Below are positions 52,331-62,383 of a stretch of DNA of 64,000 nt, piece by piece (the first letter of the stretch is position 1; the number at the start of each line of letters is the position of its first letter). The position numbers and the translations under genes were made by a program. The notes beneath the pieces were generated by a model, which was not told the DNA's origin, ran no database searches, and worked only from the letters and a program-made list of their open reading frames with translations. This DNA is from Flammeovirga kamogawensis (lineage in GTDB: Bacteria > Bacteroidota > Bacteroidia > Cytophagales > Flammeovirgaceae). Location of the stretch: positions 248,001 through 312,000 of the forward strand of contig NZ_CP076129.1 of the NCBI RefSeq assembly GCF_018736065.1, written 5' to 3'.

Positions 52331-55300
52331 ATGTCGATTGTAAAATCAGCCTTAGATAATAAGCAGATTATATTAACAATAACATTCCTAATTGTAATGT
52401 ACGGTGTTTATTCTTTACTGAATATGCCACGTAGAGAAGATCCTAAATTTAATATTAGAGAAGGTTTAATTGTTGCTGCATTTCCTGGTGCAAACAGTAG
52501 AGATGTAGAAATACAAGTAACATCTAAAATAGAAGATGTACTTTTTAGTTACGAAGAAGTAAATAAAGAAAAAACATACTCTAACTCTAGAGAAGGCGTA
52601 CTATATATTGTTGTAGAATTACAAGATTACGTAACTAATGCAGATGTCTTTTGGTCGAAACTACAAGATAAATTAGCCCTCCTAAAATTATCAGAACTTC
52701 CCTCAGGAGTCATAGGACCTATTGTTCAATCCGACTTTGGAGATACGATTGCACTGCTTGTTTCTTTCCAAAGTGACAAGCGTGACAGCAGAGAAATTAA
52801 GAGTTATATAGATCAGCTTGCAGATAGATTAAGAGGAATACCTTCCCTTTCAAAAATTAAAAAACTTGGAAATAAAGAAGAATGCTATTATATAAATATT
52901 GATTACAGAAAACTTAGTCAGTATAAAATTTATACTCCACAAATTTATGCTTCTCTCCGATCAGAAAATATTATTGTTCCTAATGGTAATATAAAATTTG
53001 ATAATAACCGACTTGGCTTTTTAAGTGGTAATTACTTTAGTACTAAAAAAGATATTGAAAATCAGGTAGTTGCCAAGGGTGCTAGTGGTCAAGTAATTAG
53101 GGTGAAAGATATTGCTGAGGTAAAAAGAGGTTATACAGAAGAAAATCAGAAAATTAGAGTAAATGGTGTAGAATCTATTCTTATCTCTATGGAGATGCAA
53201 AATGGCTTTAACATTGTAGACTTTGGTGATGAAGTAGACGAGGTAATTGCCTCTTTTAAAGAAACAATACCTTCTGATATTAGAATTGACAACGTTGTAA
53301 ATCAACCAAAAAATGTAGACGAAAGCATTAGTGATTTTATACGTGAATTCTTTATTGCAATAGTTTCTGTTATAGTAGTAATACTCTTATTGTTACCGTT
53401 TAGAGTAGCTTTAATAGCTACACTTGCAATTCCAGTAACGGTTGCGTTTACATTTGGTATTTTAGATGGACTGGGTATACAATTACAACAAGTTTCTCTA
53501 GCTTCTTTAATTGTAGTATTGGGAATGTTGGTTGATGATGCCATAGTTATTGCTGATAATTATGTAGAGAAATTAGAAGAAGATATGCAGCCGTATGAAG
53601 CTGCATGGAAATCTGCTGATGAACTTAAAATCCCAGTTTTTACGGCAGGCTTAACAATTGCAGGTGCTTTTTTACCTTTGATAGCTTTATCTGGTGCAGT
53701 TGGTGAGTTTATTCATTCATTGCCAATTACAGTAGCTATTGCTATTAATGCATCGTATTTAATTGCAATGCTATTAACGCCTTATCTTTGCTACACCTTT
53801 ATTAAGAAGAAATTTGAAAAGAAAGCAGATGGTAAGAAAAATCTATTAGATTATTTACAAGCCTTTTTTGATCATGCAATTGATACTTCATTTAAATTTC
53901 CTAAAACGCTTTTTGTTTTTTCAACGCTATCGTTTATTGTTGGTGGAAGCTTGTATTTTCTACTAAAACAAAAGCTATTTCCTGCTGCAGAAAGAGATCA
54001 GTTTGTTATTGAAATTAGAACAAAAGAAGGGGCATCTTTAGCGTATACAGATAGTATTACACTTGCAATAGAACAAAAAATCAAAGGAAATGATAAGTTA
54101 AAAAGTTATGCTTCTTTTGTAGGAACATCCTCTCCTAGATTTTATTACAATTATGCCTCTAAATTTCCGCAACAAAACTTATCTCAAATTTTAATTAATA
54201 CAACTTCTATTGAAGCTACCGATGAATGGGTTGCTGAATTAGAGAATTCAATACCTAAGGCTTTTCCTACAGCATATATTCAAGTAAAGAAAATGCAACA
54301 AGGTACTCCATACGAAGCACCAGTTGAGTTAAGAATTAAAGGCAGGGATTTAACTACAATCAAAAAAATTGGTGAAGATCTAAAAGCAATTCTAAATGCT
54401 TCTCCTTATTCATATAACGTTACAGATGATAATTTTGAAAATCAGTTAAGTTTAGATATTCAAGCCAATAAAAATGTAGCTAACCAACTTGGGATTACAG
54501 ATGCTACAATTATGCGTGAATTAAGTGCTGCGTATAATGGGTTAAAAGTTGGGTCGTTATGGGAAGGCAATACTGCTTTGCCAATTATAATGCAAGACGA
54601 AAACATTAAGGAAAAAGACATTAGTGCAATGCGTAATTTTTATATTACAAGTTCTATTACAGGTGCTAGTGTTCCTTTGGTAGAAGTTGCCACTATAAAT
54701 CCAAGATGGTTTCCTTCTAACATTAAACATAGGAATGGTATAAAAACTTTAACGGTTCAATCTATGACGAAAAGTGATGTACTACCCTCAGAAATTATTA
54801 ACTCTATAAGAGAGGAACTTGATAGTTACCAATTACCAGAGGGCTACTCACTAGAACTTGGAGGTGAAGATGAAAGTCAGAGAGAAACCTTTGAAGAAAT
54901 GAACAAAGTAATTGTTTATTGTGTTTTCATTATCTTCTTAGTTATTCTAATTCAATTTAAAACCTTAAACCAAGTAGCAATTGTTCTTGCTGCAATCCCT
55001 TTAAGTGTTTTTGGAGCTTTCTTTGGACTTCTACTTTCAGGGTATCCGTTTGGCTTTACAGCCTTTGTTGGTTTAGCAAGTTTAGTGGGCGTATCTGTAA
55101 GAAATTCTATTATTCTTGTTGATTTTGCAAATGAACTAGTCATAAAAGAAGGTCACACTATTAAAGAAGCAGCAATTGGCGCTGGTAAACGTAGAATTAG
55201 ACCTATTTTCTTAACTACAATGGCAGCAGCAATTGGCGTTACTCCAATGATTATTTCAGGTTCTCCGATGTGGGCACCTTTAGCAACCGTCTTGGCTGTC

Positions 55301-56734
55301 GGTTTAGTTTTCTCAATGTTTATGACTTTACTTACAATTCCCGTACTCTATTGGAAATTTGGTGAGACTGCTGCTTTGAAAAAACATATAGCAGGTGGAG
55401 CCGTACTCCTTGCTTTATTTCTTATTCCAAATCCATCTAAAGCCCAAGATGTAATCACATTAGATCAATGTGTAGAAAAAGCAAAAGAGAATAACCAACA
55501 GCTTCAATTAATTACACTAGAAGCTAAAAAGAAACAAATTGAAGTAGATAAAGTTAATGCTAATTATTTACCAACAGTTATGTTAGACGGTGGTATCTTT
55601 TGGTATTATCATACTGAACGAACTACTGACGTAGAAATTTCTATTAATGAGTTGCCTGTAATTGGTGGTATTCCTCCTATTGGTTTAGGAACAGAGTTTA
55701 CACTTGCAGAAAATAATTCATTTATTGGAGTAGCTAACGTTGGAGTTTATCAACCCATCTCCCAATTATTTAAGATAAAATCTGGAAGTGAGGTAAAGCA
55801 GATCGACCAGAAATTAGTCTTGAATAAATACTATGAAGCTGAAAATAAAATTAGAGAAGGTGTCTCTAAGTTATATGTAGGTATTGCTATAGAAGAAGCT
55901 AAAAAAGAGGCTTATGATAAACAGATTGAACTGATTACTCAGAAATTAGAAAAGGTACAATCTGGGGTAGATGCGGGAGAAATTTTAGATGTATATGCCT
56001 TAGGTCTTAATGCTGATCTTTTAGATCATGAATCGAAATTAAAACAATCTGAAATTGATGCAGAAAAGTACAGACTTCAATTAAATACATTACTTAACTT
56101 TCCGCAAGATTCTCTTTGGAATGTAGCCAATGTAACTTATGATTCATTAGGGGTTGAAAGTCTTATTAATTTAGTACAATATGATTCTACATTAGTTGCT
56201 GAAAATTATAAAGTAAAAGAATCTAATTTAATGATTGAAAAAGCTGAAGCAGGATTAAATTATCATAAACGTCAGCATATCCCAGATATCTCTTTAACAG
56301 CACAAGGATTTTACTTTGGTAATGTTCCATTGGTGCCACAAACAAACGTTTTAATTGGTGCTACCCTTAGTTGGCCAATTCTACAATGGGGTAAAAAATC
56401 TAAAGATGTAGAAATTTCTAAAATTCAACTGCAACAAGCTCAAATTCAATTAGACGAAAATGAGCGAGAAGTAAATCAAGAATTAAATACTAAAATTCAA
56501 GAATTAAAAAATGCTCTTATAGTACTTAAAACTGCTAAAAAGGCTTTAGAATTTAGAAATAGAGAATTGAAAATTAAATCAGATGCCTATACAAATGGAA
56601 TGCTTAGTTTTAAAGATTTTGCAGATACACAAGAAAAAAATCTTGATACTAAAACGCTTATTTTAAAAGCAACTTCCAATGTTATTGTAAAAGAATATGA
56701 ATTACGGAATTTATTAAGGCTAGAAAATAACTAA
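52331..56734 (+). CDS. RND efflux pump fused to a TolC-like outer-membrane channel
   Basis: The 1467-residue protein joins two normally separate proteins. Residues 1-1015 are an AcrB/MexB-like RND pump: MPRREDPKFNIREGLIVAAF, the TM4 proton-relay DD pair in VVLGMLVDDAIVIADNYVEK, GLTIAGAFLPLIALSG, and SGYPFGFTAFVGLASLVGVS. At about 1023-1038 a hydrophobic stretch VLLALFLIPNPSKA-QD looks like an internal signal sequence with a signal-peptidase site. Residues 1039-1467 are a TolC-like factor: ITLDQCVEKAKENNQQLQL, coiled alpha-hairpins and a repeat of the same layout. The first part should cross the inner membrane 12 times and the second should form the outer-membrane channel. Related fused pumps are known in Bacteroidota for heavy-metal CzcA-type pumps. 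The terminator lies 4 bases after the stop. Confidence 0.92.
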   Translation: MSIVKSALDNKQIILTITFLIVMYGVYSLLNMPRREDPKFNIREGLIVAAFPGANSRDVEIQVTSKIEDVLFSYEEVNKEKTYSNSREGVLYIVVELQDYVTNADVFWSKLQDKLALLKLSELPSGVIGPIVQSDFGDTIALLVSFQSDKRDSREIKSYIDQLADRLRGIPSLSKIKKLGNKEECYYINIDYRKLSQYKIYTPQIYASLRSENIIVPNGNIKFDNNRLGFLSGNYFSTKKDIENQVVAKGASGQVIRVKDIAEVKRGYTEENQKIRVNGVESILISMEMQNGFNIVDFGDEVDEVIASFKETIPSDIRIDNVVNQPKNVDESISDFIREFFIAIVSVIVVILLLLPFRVALIATLAIPVTVAFTFGILDGLGIQLQQVSLASLIVVLGMLVDDAIVIADNYVEKLEEDMQPYEAAWKSADELKIPVFTAGLTIAGAFLPLIALSGAVGEFIHSLPITVAIAINASYLIAMLLTPYLCYTFIKKKFEKKADGKKNLLDYLQAFFDHAIDTSFKFPKTLFVFSTLSFIVGGSLYFLLKQKLFPAAERDQFVIEIRTKEGASLAYTDSITLAIEQKIKGNDKLKSYASFVGTSSPRFYYNYASKFPQQNLSQILINTTSIEATDEWVAELENSIPKAFPTAYIQVKKMQQGTPYEAPVELRIKGRDLTTIKKIGEDLKAILNASPYSYNVTDDNFENQLSLDIQANKNVANQLGITDATIMRELSAAYNGLKVGSLWEGNTALPIIMQDENIKEKDISAMRNFYITSSITGASVPLVEVATINPRWFPSNIKHRNGIKTLTVQSMTKSDVLPSEIINSIREELDSYQLPEGYSLELGGEDESQRETFEEMNKVIVYCVFIIFLVILIQFKTLNQVAIVLAAIPLSVFGAFFGLLLSGYPFGFTAFVGLASLVGVSVRNSIILVDFANELVIKEGHTIKEAAIGAGKRRIRPIFLTTMAAAIGVTPMIISGSPMWAPLATVLAVGLVFSMFMTLLTIPVLYWKFGETAALKKHIAGGAVLLALFLIPNPSKAQDVITLDQCVEKAKENNQQLQLITLEAKKKQIEVDKVNANYLPTVMLDGGIFWYYHTERTTDVEISINELPVIGGIPPIGLGTEFTLAENNSFIGVANVGVYQPISQLFKIKSGSEVKQIDQKLVLNKYYEAENKIREGVSKLYVGIAIEEAKKEAYDKQIELITQKLEKVQSGVDAGEILDVYALGLNADLLDHESKLKQSEIDAEKYRLQLNTLLNFPQDSLWNVANVTYDSLGVESLINLVQYDSTLVAENYKVKESNLMIEKAEAGLNYHKRQHIPDISLTAQGFYFGNVPLVPQTNVLIGATLSWPILQWGKKSKDVEISKIQLQQAQIQLDENEREVNQELNTKIQELKNALIVLKTAKKALEFRNRELKIKSDAYTNGMLSFKDFADTQEKNLDTKTLILKATSNVIVKEYELRNLLRLENN

Positions 56735-56737
56735 AAT

Positions 56738-56777
56738 AAAAAATCACCTCTTTGAAATAAAGAAGGTGATTTTTTTA
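56738..56777 (+). terminator. Terminator of RND efflux operon
   Basis: AAAAATCACCT pairs with AGGTGATTTTT around a loop that itself contains the CTTTGAAATAAAGA mini-hairpin, with a long T-run. Confidence 0.9.
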
Positions 56778-56791
56778 AGCACACACTTGTT

Positions 56792-58090
56792 CTAGTTTAA
56801 TCTAAGTTTATGAGTACTACTATTCTTACCATTTATTATTCTAAGAATATACACTCCTCTATTAATATTTGATGTTACATTAAAAACATCAACAAAACTT
56901 TCTGTAGGGTTAGTTTGTATTATTTCTGAAGTGACTAAATTTCCAATTATTGAATATAGGTATACGCTAACTGCTTCAGATGTATTAGCACCACTAATAA
57001 GGATATTTATAGTTCCTATTTCATTGATCTCCGTAGGATAAACTTTTGATATAAAATCTGTTGAAATATTAAAAGAAACTGGACCAAATACAGTTGTAGA
57101 TCCATCAAAATCTACCTGAACTAACCTATAATATTTATATTTTGTAGAAGTATCAAAAAATTCATATTCTATAACATTATTACTATTTCCTGCTGCAGCT
57201 TTAGCATGAATTATATACCAACTTTTTGTATCATTAGAACCTTGAATTTCAAAATATGCAGAGTTGAATTCAGAGGCTGTAGCCCATTCAAAATAAACAC
57301 CATCTTCTTTTAATTGACCATTAAAGAATAATAATTCTATGGGTAAATCATTCTCACAAACATCAGCAGAACTACTAGATGCTCCAATGTGTTTACATGC
57401 TTCAAAGTCAATATTTCCACAATTAATAACTTCACTATCTATACCATGGTCATCAAATTGAATCTCTTTCACTAAAGAAACTAAACCACCTTCATCACTA
57501 GAGTCACTACAATCACCGCATAAATCTAAAGTGCCTCCATATAATTTTAAAGAATAAGAAGAATTGACATCATTGGTAACATATAAACTACCGCATACCT
57601 TAACTGTAGAACCAGCCCCTAAATCAAGATGTTCTTTTAATGTTACCGTAGCATTATTATTAATTAGAATATTATTCTCTTCAGCATTATCCCCTTTAAT
57701 TCTAATAGCTGTTACAGTTGCTCCATCTTCTACAGTAAATGATGAACCTCCACCAGAAAATTGGATATAGCTACCTACTGAAAGGGATTTACCCGTTTTT
57801 ACTATTGCATTTACATTCAAAAGTGTAAAATTATGTACAATATCTACAGCACCATTTATGTTTATTGTTCCACCTCCTGTTATAGATGCAGGTAATAAAG
57901 TACCATCAAAAGATAATGTTAAAGCAAAGTTATTGGTATTTATATCACTATAACTACTTAAATCTGTGGCATTAGTAACGACAGTGTTTGCTGTTAAAGT
58001 AAGTGTAGCTGCTTCTATTTTAGATGAAAAAGAAAATATAAAAAGTAGTACAATCCATTCAACTTTAAGTGATAGTAATAATTTATTCAT
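56792..58090 (-). CDS. Secreted repetitive beta-rich protein with T9SS sorting domain
   Basis: I choose the ATG at 58088-58090, which gives the signal peptide MNKLLLSLKVEWIVLLFIFS; the frame continues to 58153 but adds only hydrophobic residues. The 432-residue protein has a beta-rich N-half (TANTVVTNATDLSSY, GGGTININGAVDIVHNF, a Gly/Ser-rich VGSYIQFSGGGSSF) that suggests a solenoid. A Cys cluster (LDLCGDCSDSSDEGG) follows, then LPIELLFFNGQLKEDGVYFEW and a fibronectin-like section of the sort common before T9SS domains. The last 85 residues (KVYPTEINEIGTINI, INRGVYILRIIN) form the sorting domain. It is probably a cell-surface or adhesion protein. No enzyme is recognised. Confidence 0.8.
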   Translation of the reverse strand: MNKLLLSLKVEWIVLLFIFSFSSKIEAATLTLTANTVVTNATDLSSYSDINTNNFALTLSFDGTLLPASITGGGTININGAVDIVHNFTLLNVNAIVKTGKSLSVGSYIQFSGGGSSFTVEDGATVTAIRIKGDNAEENNILINNNATVTLKEHLDLGAGSTVKVCGSLYVTNDVNSSYSLKLYGGTLDLCGDCSDSSDEGGLVSLVKEIQFDDHGIDSEVINCGNIDFEACKHIGASSSSADVCENDLPIELLFFNGQLKEDGVYFEWATASEFNSAYFEIQGSNDTKSWYIIHAKAAAGNSNNVIEYEFFDTSTKYKYYRLVQVDFDGSTTVFGPVSFNISTDFISKVYPTEINEIGTINILISGANTSEAVSVYLYSIIGNLVTSEIIQTNPTESFVDVFNVTSNINRGVYILRIINGKNSSTHKLRLN

Positions 58091-58295
58091 AGTAAGTTTA
58101 ATCTTGATAGGTACTAAAAAAATCAATACTCCAAGATTGAGAATAACTATCAATAATATATCATTTACAGACTAGAAGTAAACTGAACAAATAGTGTAAT
58201 AATTATATTTCAAAACTAAACAATAAAATCCTAACATATTGATTAACAATATTATGATAGAATATTTTTCTAAACTTTTTTAAAAAATTATATGA

Positions 58296-58339
58296 ACAAA
58301 AAAACGTTAGTACTTAATTTAAAAATCAGTACTAACGTT
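58296..58339 (-). terminator. Terminator of WYL regulator gene
   Basis: AACGTTAGTACT (58303-58314) pairs perfectly with AGTACTAACGTT (58328-58339). On the minus strand it is followed by a T-run and lies about 25 bases after the stop. Confidence 0.92.
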
Positions 58340-58363
58340 AATATTTTAATTAGATGAGATCAT

Positions 58364-59371
58364 TTATTGGTATGATGACAACAATTTAATTACTCTTTCT
58401 TTCATTGCATTTCGGACAGAAACTGGCGATAAAACAGTTAAATGGTCTCCAAATGCAAACAACTGAGTTTCCAATTCATTGTTTGGAATCACATCTATAG
58501 AAAAAGTTGTGCCCTCTTCATTTTCTTCTATTTTTTTCTGAGTTCCATGAATTGGTTTTGTTTTGACATAATCAGCTCTAACTTTATCCACAAAAAAGGT
58601 GATAATTTCAGATGCTTGATTATTACGAGTTACACCAATTATATCTTCAAAATAATCTGTGAAATCAACAAAAGCATTTTGAATATATATATTATTTAAA
58701 ACATCAAGTTTAATTATTCTATCCAAAGCAATATTAGTGATTGTAGGATACCTATCATCTTTTCCTAATAGAAACCATCTATTATTGTATTGCTTTAAAA
58801 AATAAGGGCTGATTTCGAAAGTTTTAATCTCATCACCAAAAAAGCTCTTGTATTCTACTTTAACTACTTTTTGATAATAGATTGCATCAAATAATATACT
58901 TAAAAACTCTAATCCTTTTAAATCTACATTTGAATCAAAACTCATAAATTCCTTTTCAATATCTTTTAATTGAAAAGTATGTTCTAATTTTGCCTTCATC
59001 TCTCTTACCCATTCAAATTGAGGTAAACCTTCAAAACGGCTTAAAACCATAAGTGCAGATCGAAGTTGATTGGCTTCTTTTTCATTGATAGGTTGATTAC
59101 CAATAGAGAATTTTGTATTCTCATAGCGATAATATGTCTTTCTTCCTTCTCGTTGCTTCAATAGCTCAATCCCATAACCATCTTCACTTTCCATAAATTT
59201 AATATCATCAAAAATCTGTCTTCTTTGAATTCCTGATGTATTTTCATCTATATTAAAAAGTGATTTATTACATTCATCTATAAGATCTTCAATAAAATAC
59301 TTTCTACCTGTATTTCGGAAGCATCTATCTAAAGTATTGTATCTAATCTGAGCGTTTTTATTAATCGGCAT
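58364..59371 (-). CDS. WYL-domain transcriptional regulator
   Basis: The 335-residue protein begins with a winged-helix DNA-binding region (about 1-85, IRYNTLDRCFRNTGRKYFIE, then RRQIFDDIKFMESEDGYGIE). A WYL domain follows at about 145-240, with YQKVVKVEYKSFFGDEIKTFEISPYFL and KQYNNRWFLLGKDD. A C-terminal WCX-like extension ends PVSVRNAMKERVIK. WYL domains sense nucleic-acid or nucleotide ligands, and such regulators respond to DNA damage or phage in some systems. No defence genes are adjacent here. It is transcribed alone with its own terminator; a MATE exporter gene on the same strand starts 80 bases upstream. Confidence 0.85.
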   Translation of the reverse strand: MPINKNAQIRYNTLDRCFRNTGRKYFIEDLIDECNKSLFNIDENTSGIQRRQIFDDIKFMESEDGYGIELLKQREGRKTYYRYENTKFSIGNQPINEKEANQLRSALMVLSRFEGLPQFEWVREMKAKLEHTFQLKDIEKEFMSFDSNVDLKGLEFLSILFDAIYYQKVVKVEYKSFFGDEIKTFEISPYFLKQYNNRWFLLGKDDRYPTITNIALDRIIKLDVLNNIYIQNAFVDFTDYFEDIIGVTRNNQASEIITFFVDKVRADYVKTKPIHGTQKKIEENEEGTTFSIDVIPNNELETQLFAFGDHLTVLSPVSVRNAMKERVIKLLSSYQ

Positions 59372-59451
59372 ATGCGTAACTTTTTTACACCTAAAAATAC
59401 TAATTCAAAATTAAATATGCAGGTAATCTGCACAAATAAATAGTACTTTAG

Positions 59452-60840
59452 TTAGCTTATTTTTTTTGATTGTTGAATATGATATTTCTCTACAAAAGAT
59501 AATCTATCCTTAAATCTTTTTACAAAGAACAAACAGATAATCCCAAGTCCTAAAGGAAAACCCATCCAAATTCCTGCTTCTCCTTGTCCCCAATGGAACG
59601 CACAGAAATAAGAAAAAGGGATAGCAATAATAAAATATGAGGAGAAAATTAACCACATTGGTACTTTAAAATCATGTAAACCACGTAATGCTCCAGCATA
59701 AACTATTTCTATAGCATCAAAAGTTTGGTATGTTGCCAACCAAAAGATAAATATTCTTACAAAGTGTATTACTTCTTCATCTTGTGTAAATAAATAAGGC
59801 ATCCATGAACGTCCGGTGAGGAAAAAGACTACTGCACCAATAGACATTGAAACAATGATTATTAAAGAAGCATTTGTTATTCTATTTACTTCTTTAAAAT
59901 TTCTTTGACCAAACTCTTGACTTACTAGAATGCCAGTAGCAGAACCAATTCCTTGATAAACCATATACCCCAAAGTACTTAAACTTAGTGCCACTTGATG
60001 AGCTGCTAAACCTACTTCTGATACCCATCCCATCATTAAAGTGGATACACTAAAAGCACTAGATTCCATAAGCATTTGAAAAGCCATTGGAATACCATTC
60101 TTAAAGAAAGAAATTAATTCAGATTTATATACTTTTACTTCTGATAATAAAGCAGCGTATTTGGCGTAAAGTTTACGGTATGTAAAAACCCAATAAGCAG
60201 CAAAAGCCATAAAAATCCTTGCTAATAAAGTACCTACTCCTGCTCCTAATAAACCCATTTTAGGAGCTCCAAATAAACCAAATACGAATATAAAATCACC
60301 AATTATATTTACAATATTCCCCAAAAGAGTAATTTTCATACCTGTTTTAGTATCTCCAATTCCTTCAAAAAACTGTTTGTAAGTAAGAAATATTATTTGA
60401 GGAATTAGGGACAAGGCGAGAAGCCATAAATAATTTTGACTATCAGATATAATAGCCGTTGGTTGGCCCATATATGGCATTCCAATATTCAGTCCCACCA
60501 AAATTGCTAATAACGCAATACAAATTAAAACATTAGAAACAAAACTATTTTTAAAAGCCTCTACAGCCTTTTTAGGGCTATTTAAACCAATAGCTTCTCC
60601 AATTTTAGGCGTAAGGATAAATGTAAAACCCATTCCGAAAAGGAGAACTACATTAAAAATAGTGTTGGTAAATGAGGCTGCTGCTAAAGGTGTTCTACCT
60701 AGCTGACCAATGATCATGTTGTCAACAATACCTACAGAAATTTGACCCATTTGTGCTAAAATTACGGGCCATCCTAATTTTAGAATGCTAGAAAAAAGTG
60801 GAGAATAACTCTCCCATTGTCTTTTCAATTGAATTTTCAT
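59452..60840 (-). CDS. MATE-family multidrug/toxin exporter
   Basis: The 462-residue inner-membrane protein has about 12 hydrophobic helices. Family motifs are WPVILAQMGQISVGIVDNMIIGQLG near the N-terminus (the conserved Q-x4-D-x2 mark) and its pseudo-symmetric repeat FQMLMESSAFSVSTLMMGWVSE in the second half. GIGDTKTGMKITLLGNIVNI and GALRGLHDFKVPMWLI are also typical. Sodium- or proton-coupled export of cationic drugs or secondary metabolites is expected. It has no adjacent biosynthetic operon, though the type III PKS operon is about 15 kb away. It is upstream of the WYL gene by 80 bases, without obvious co-regulation. Confidence 0.93.
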   Translation of the reverse strand: MKIQLKRQWESYSPLFSSILKLGWPVILAQMGQISVGIVDNMIIGQLGRTPLAAASFTNTIFNVVLLFGMGFTFILTPKIGEAIGLNSPKKAVEAFKNSFVSNVLICIALLAILVGLNIGMPYMGQPTAIISDSQNYLWLLALSLIPQIIFLTYKQFFEGIGDTKTGMKITLLGNIVNIIGDFIFVFGLFGAPKMGLLGAGVGTLLARIFMAFAAYWVFTYRKLYAKYAALLSEVKVYKSELISFFKNGIPMAFQMLMESSAFSVSTLMMGWVSEVGLAAHQVALSLSTLGYMVYQGIGSATGILVSQEFGQRNFKEVNRITNASLIIIVSMSIGAVVFFLTGRSWMPYLFTQDEEVIHFVRIFIFWLATYQTFDAIEIVYAGALRGLHDFKVPMWLIFSSYFIIAIPFSYFCAFHWGQGEAGIWMGFPLGLGIICLFFVKRFKDRLSFVEKYHIQQSKKIS

Positions 60841-61055
60841 TTTATAAAACTTAATTGAAACAGACGAGACCTTCCCCCTTATTTATTCTCAAATACAACT
60901 ATTTTGGCAGACTAAGGCTGGGCTTTAAGGTGGAAAACTAGTTGATTTTCAACGAATAAATAAAGTCGTTGTTTATACTTTAATTATTTAACTTTGCAAG
61001 TTAATAGATTGCTTAATCAATAATATATTTAATAAACAATTATTAGGCAGTCATA

Positions 61056-62216
61056 TTAAAATGCTTCTCTAGATGTTAACCAAAGTCCGTTTTGCTTGTA
61101 ATTACCAAAGCCATAGTCTATTCTAAAGTTTAATCGCATATCTTCTACCAACTGAAAACGTAACCCAGCTCCGACGGTATATTTTATCTCTTCAAAAGCA
61201 TTTGTTCCATTAGATCCGTAAACGTTGCCTGCTCCAGCAAATAAGACAGCTCCTAACCTCCACCATAAGTCTCTTCTATATTCAACTTGTGCCATGTAGT
61301 AGTTTTTATCAATAAATCTATTAGGTTGGGCTATACTTCTTAACCTCTTAGAACCTCCTAATTGATTTAGATAATAAAATGGGATATCACCATTCTGCAT
61401 ATGGAATGCACCAAATAAACCTATAATATTCTTATCATTCTTGACTGAAAAGAAAAAAGAATATTCAGTAAAAAAATGCCAGAACTTATAATCATTTGCT
61501 AAAAACTCAGGGTATGTTGTAACAGCTACTTTTAAAAAACTTCCTTTTGTTGGGTAAACAATATCGTCTCTTGTATCGTATTTAAAAATTGGCCCTAGAC
61601 CTAAACTAAACCCTCCTTCATAACCAAGTATATTATCATTTAATATTTCACCATTAATATCTTCTATAGTATTGTTTTGAACATCATAGCGAAGTCCTAT
61701 AAAAAATACGTCTGTCAATCCGTATGAAACTTCACCGAAACTAGAAAAACGTCTATTAAAAAATTGCGATGTATCTGCAGGTGCTAAAGTATTAACACCA
61801 TAAAATGTATTTGGTACATATTGATATACACCAGTAAAATACATATTCCACCTCCCTTTTCCGAACATTACAAGACTTGCATCTAAATTAAATAACCCCT
61901 TTGTGGAAACCATCACAGATGGAATTAGTGTAGTTGGTCTATAAAAACGTCTGTTTATCGGACTTTTTTCTTTTTTATCATGAAAAGTAAAAACAGGCAT
62001 AATTCCAGCAGAAAATCCCTCCTGTTCACTATATCCTGCCATTGGATAAGTTACAGCTGTAAATTTCTTACCGTCATATGTTATTACATCTATAATTTTA
62101 TCTATTACATTTTTATCGGTTAATGTGTCTGATGAGATTTGGCCAACTATTTCTAAATGAAATAAACAAATGAGCGTAATTAGGATAGGTTTTATTTTAA
62201 TCGTTTTTATGTCCAT
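61056..62216 (-). CDS. BamA/TamA-like outer-membrane barrel protein
   Basis: A 386-residue protein with a signal peptide ending around EIVGQ. The C-terminal part matches the Omp85 barrel: SLGLGPIFKYDTRDDIVYPTKGSF contains the YDTRD and Y-PTKG features, with FYYLNQLGGSKRLRSIAQP near the family VRGF-like loop and AGAGNVYGS near the end. No POTRA domains precede it, since the N-terminal 130 residues are strand-rich, so it is a stand-alone barrel of the surface-antigen family. Its function in this form is unknown; a surface or export channel is possible. It stands alone on the minus strand. Confidence 0.82.
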   Translation of the reverse strand: MDIKTIKIKPILITLICLFHLEIVGQISSDTLTDKNVIDKIIDVITYDGKKFTAVTYPMAGYSEQEGFSAGIMPVFTFHDKKEKSPINRRFYRPTTLIPSVMVSTKGLFNLDASLVMFGKGRWNMYFTGVYQYVPNTFYGVNTLAPADTSQFFNRRFSSFGEVSYGLTDVFFIGLRYDVQNNTIEDINGEILNDNILGYEGGFSLGLGPIFKYDTRDDIVYPTKGSFLKVAVTTYPEFLANDYKFWHFFTEYSFFFSVKNDKNIIGLFGAFHMQNGDIPFYYLNQLGGSKRLRSIAQPNRFIDKNYYMAQVEYRRDLWWRLGAVLFAGAGNVYGSNGTNAFEEIKYTVGAGLRFQLVEDMRLNFRIDYGFGNYKQNGLWLTSREAF

Positions 62217-62383
62217 TGACTTCGATGTTAATTCTTAGGTCAAAATTAGTTTCTGATTTAATATTAGACAACTTTTTATCTATTTAGTCTTCTTTTTCAA
62301 TCTTTTTTAAATTCATTCAAATGGATTGTCTTGTATAGTAATCAAAAAAAAGTGTAATTCGTAGAAGAATAAAAAAAATAAAG

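Noticed and set aside
60989-60996. TAACTTTG promoter-like box on the plus strand
   Set aside because: Both neighbouring genes are on the minus strand and no plus-strand gene or RNA follows, so no target is evident.
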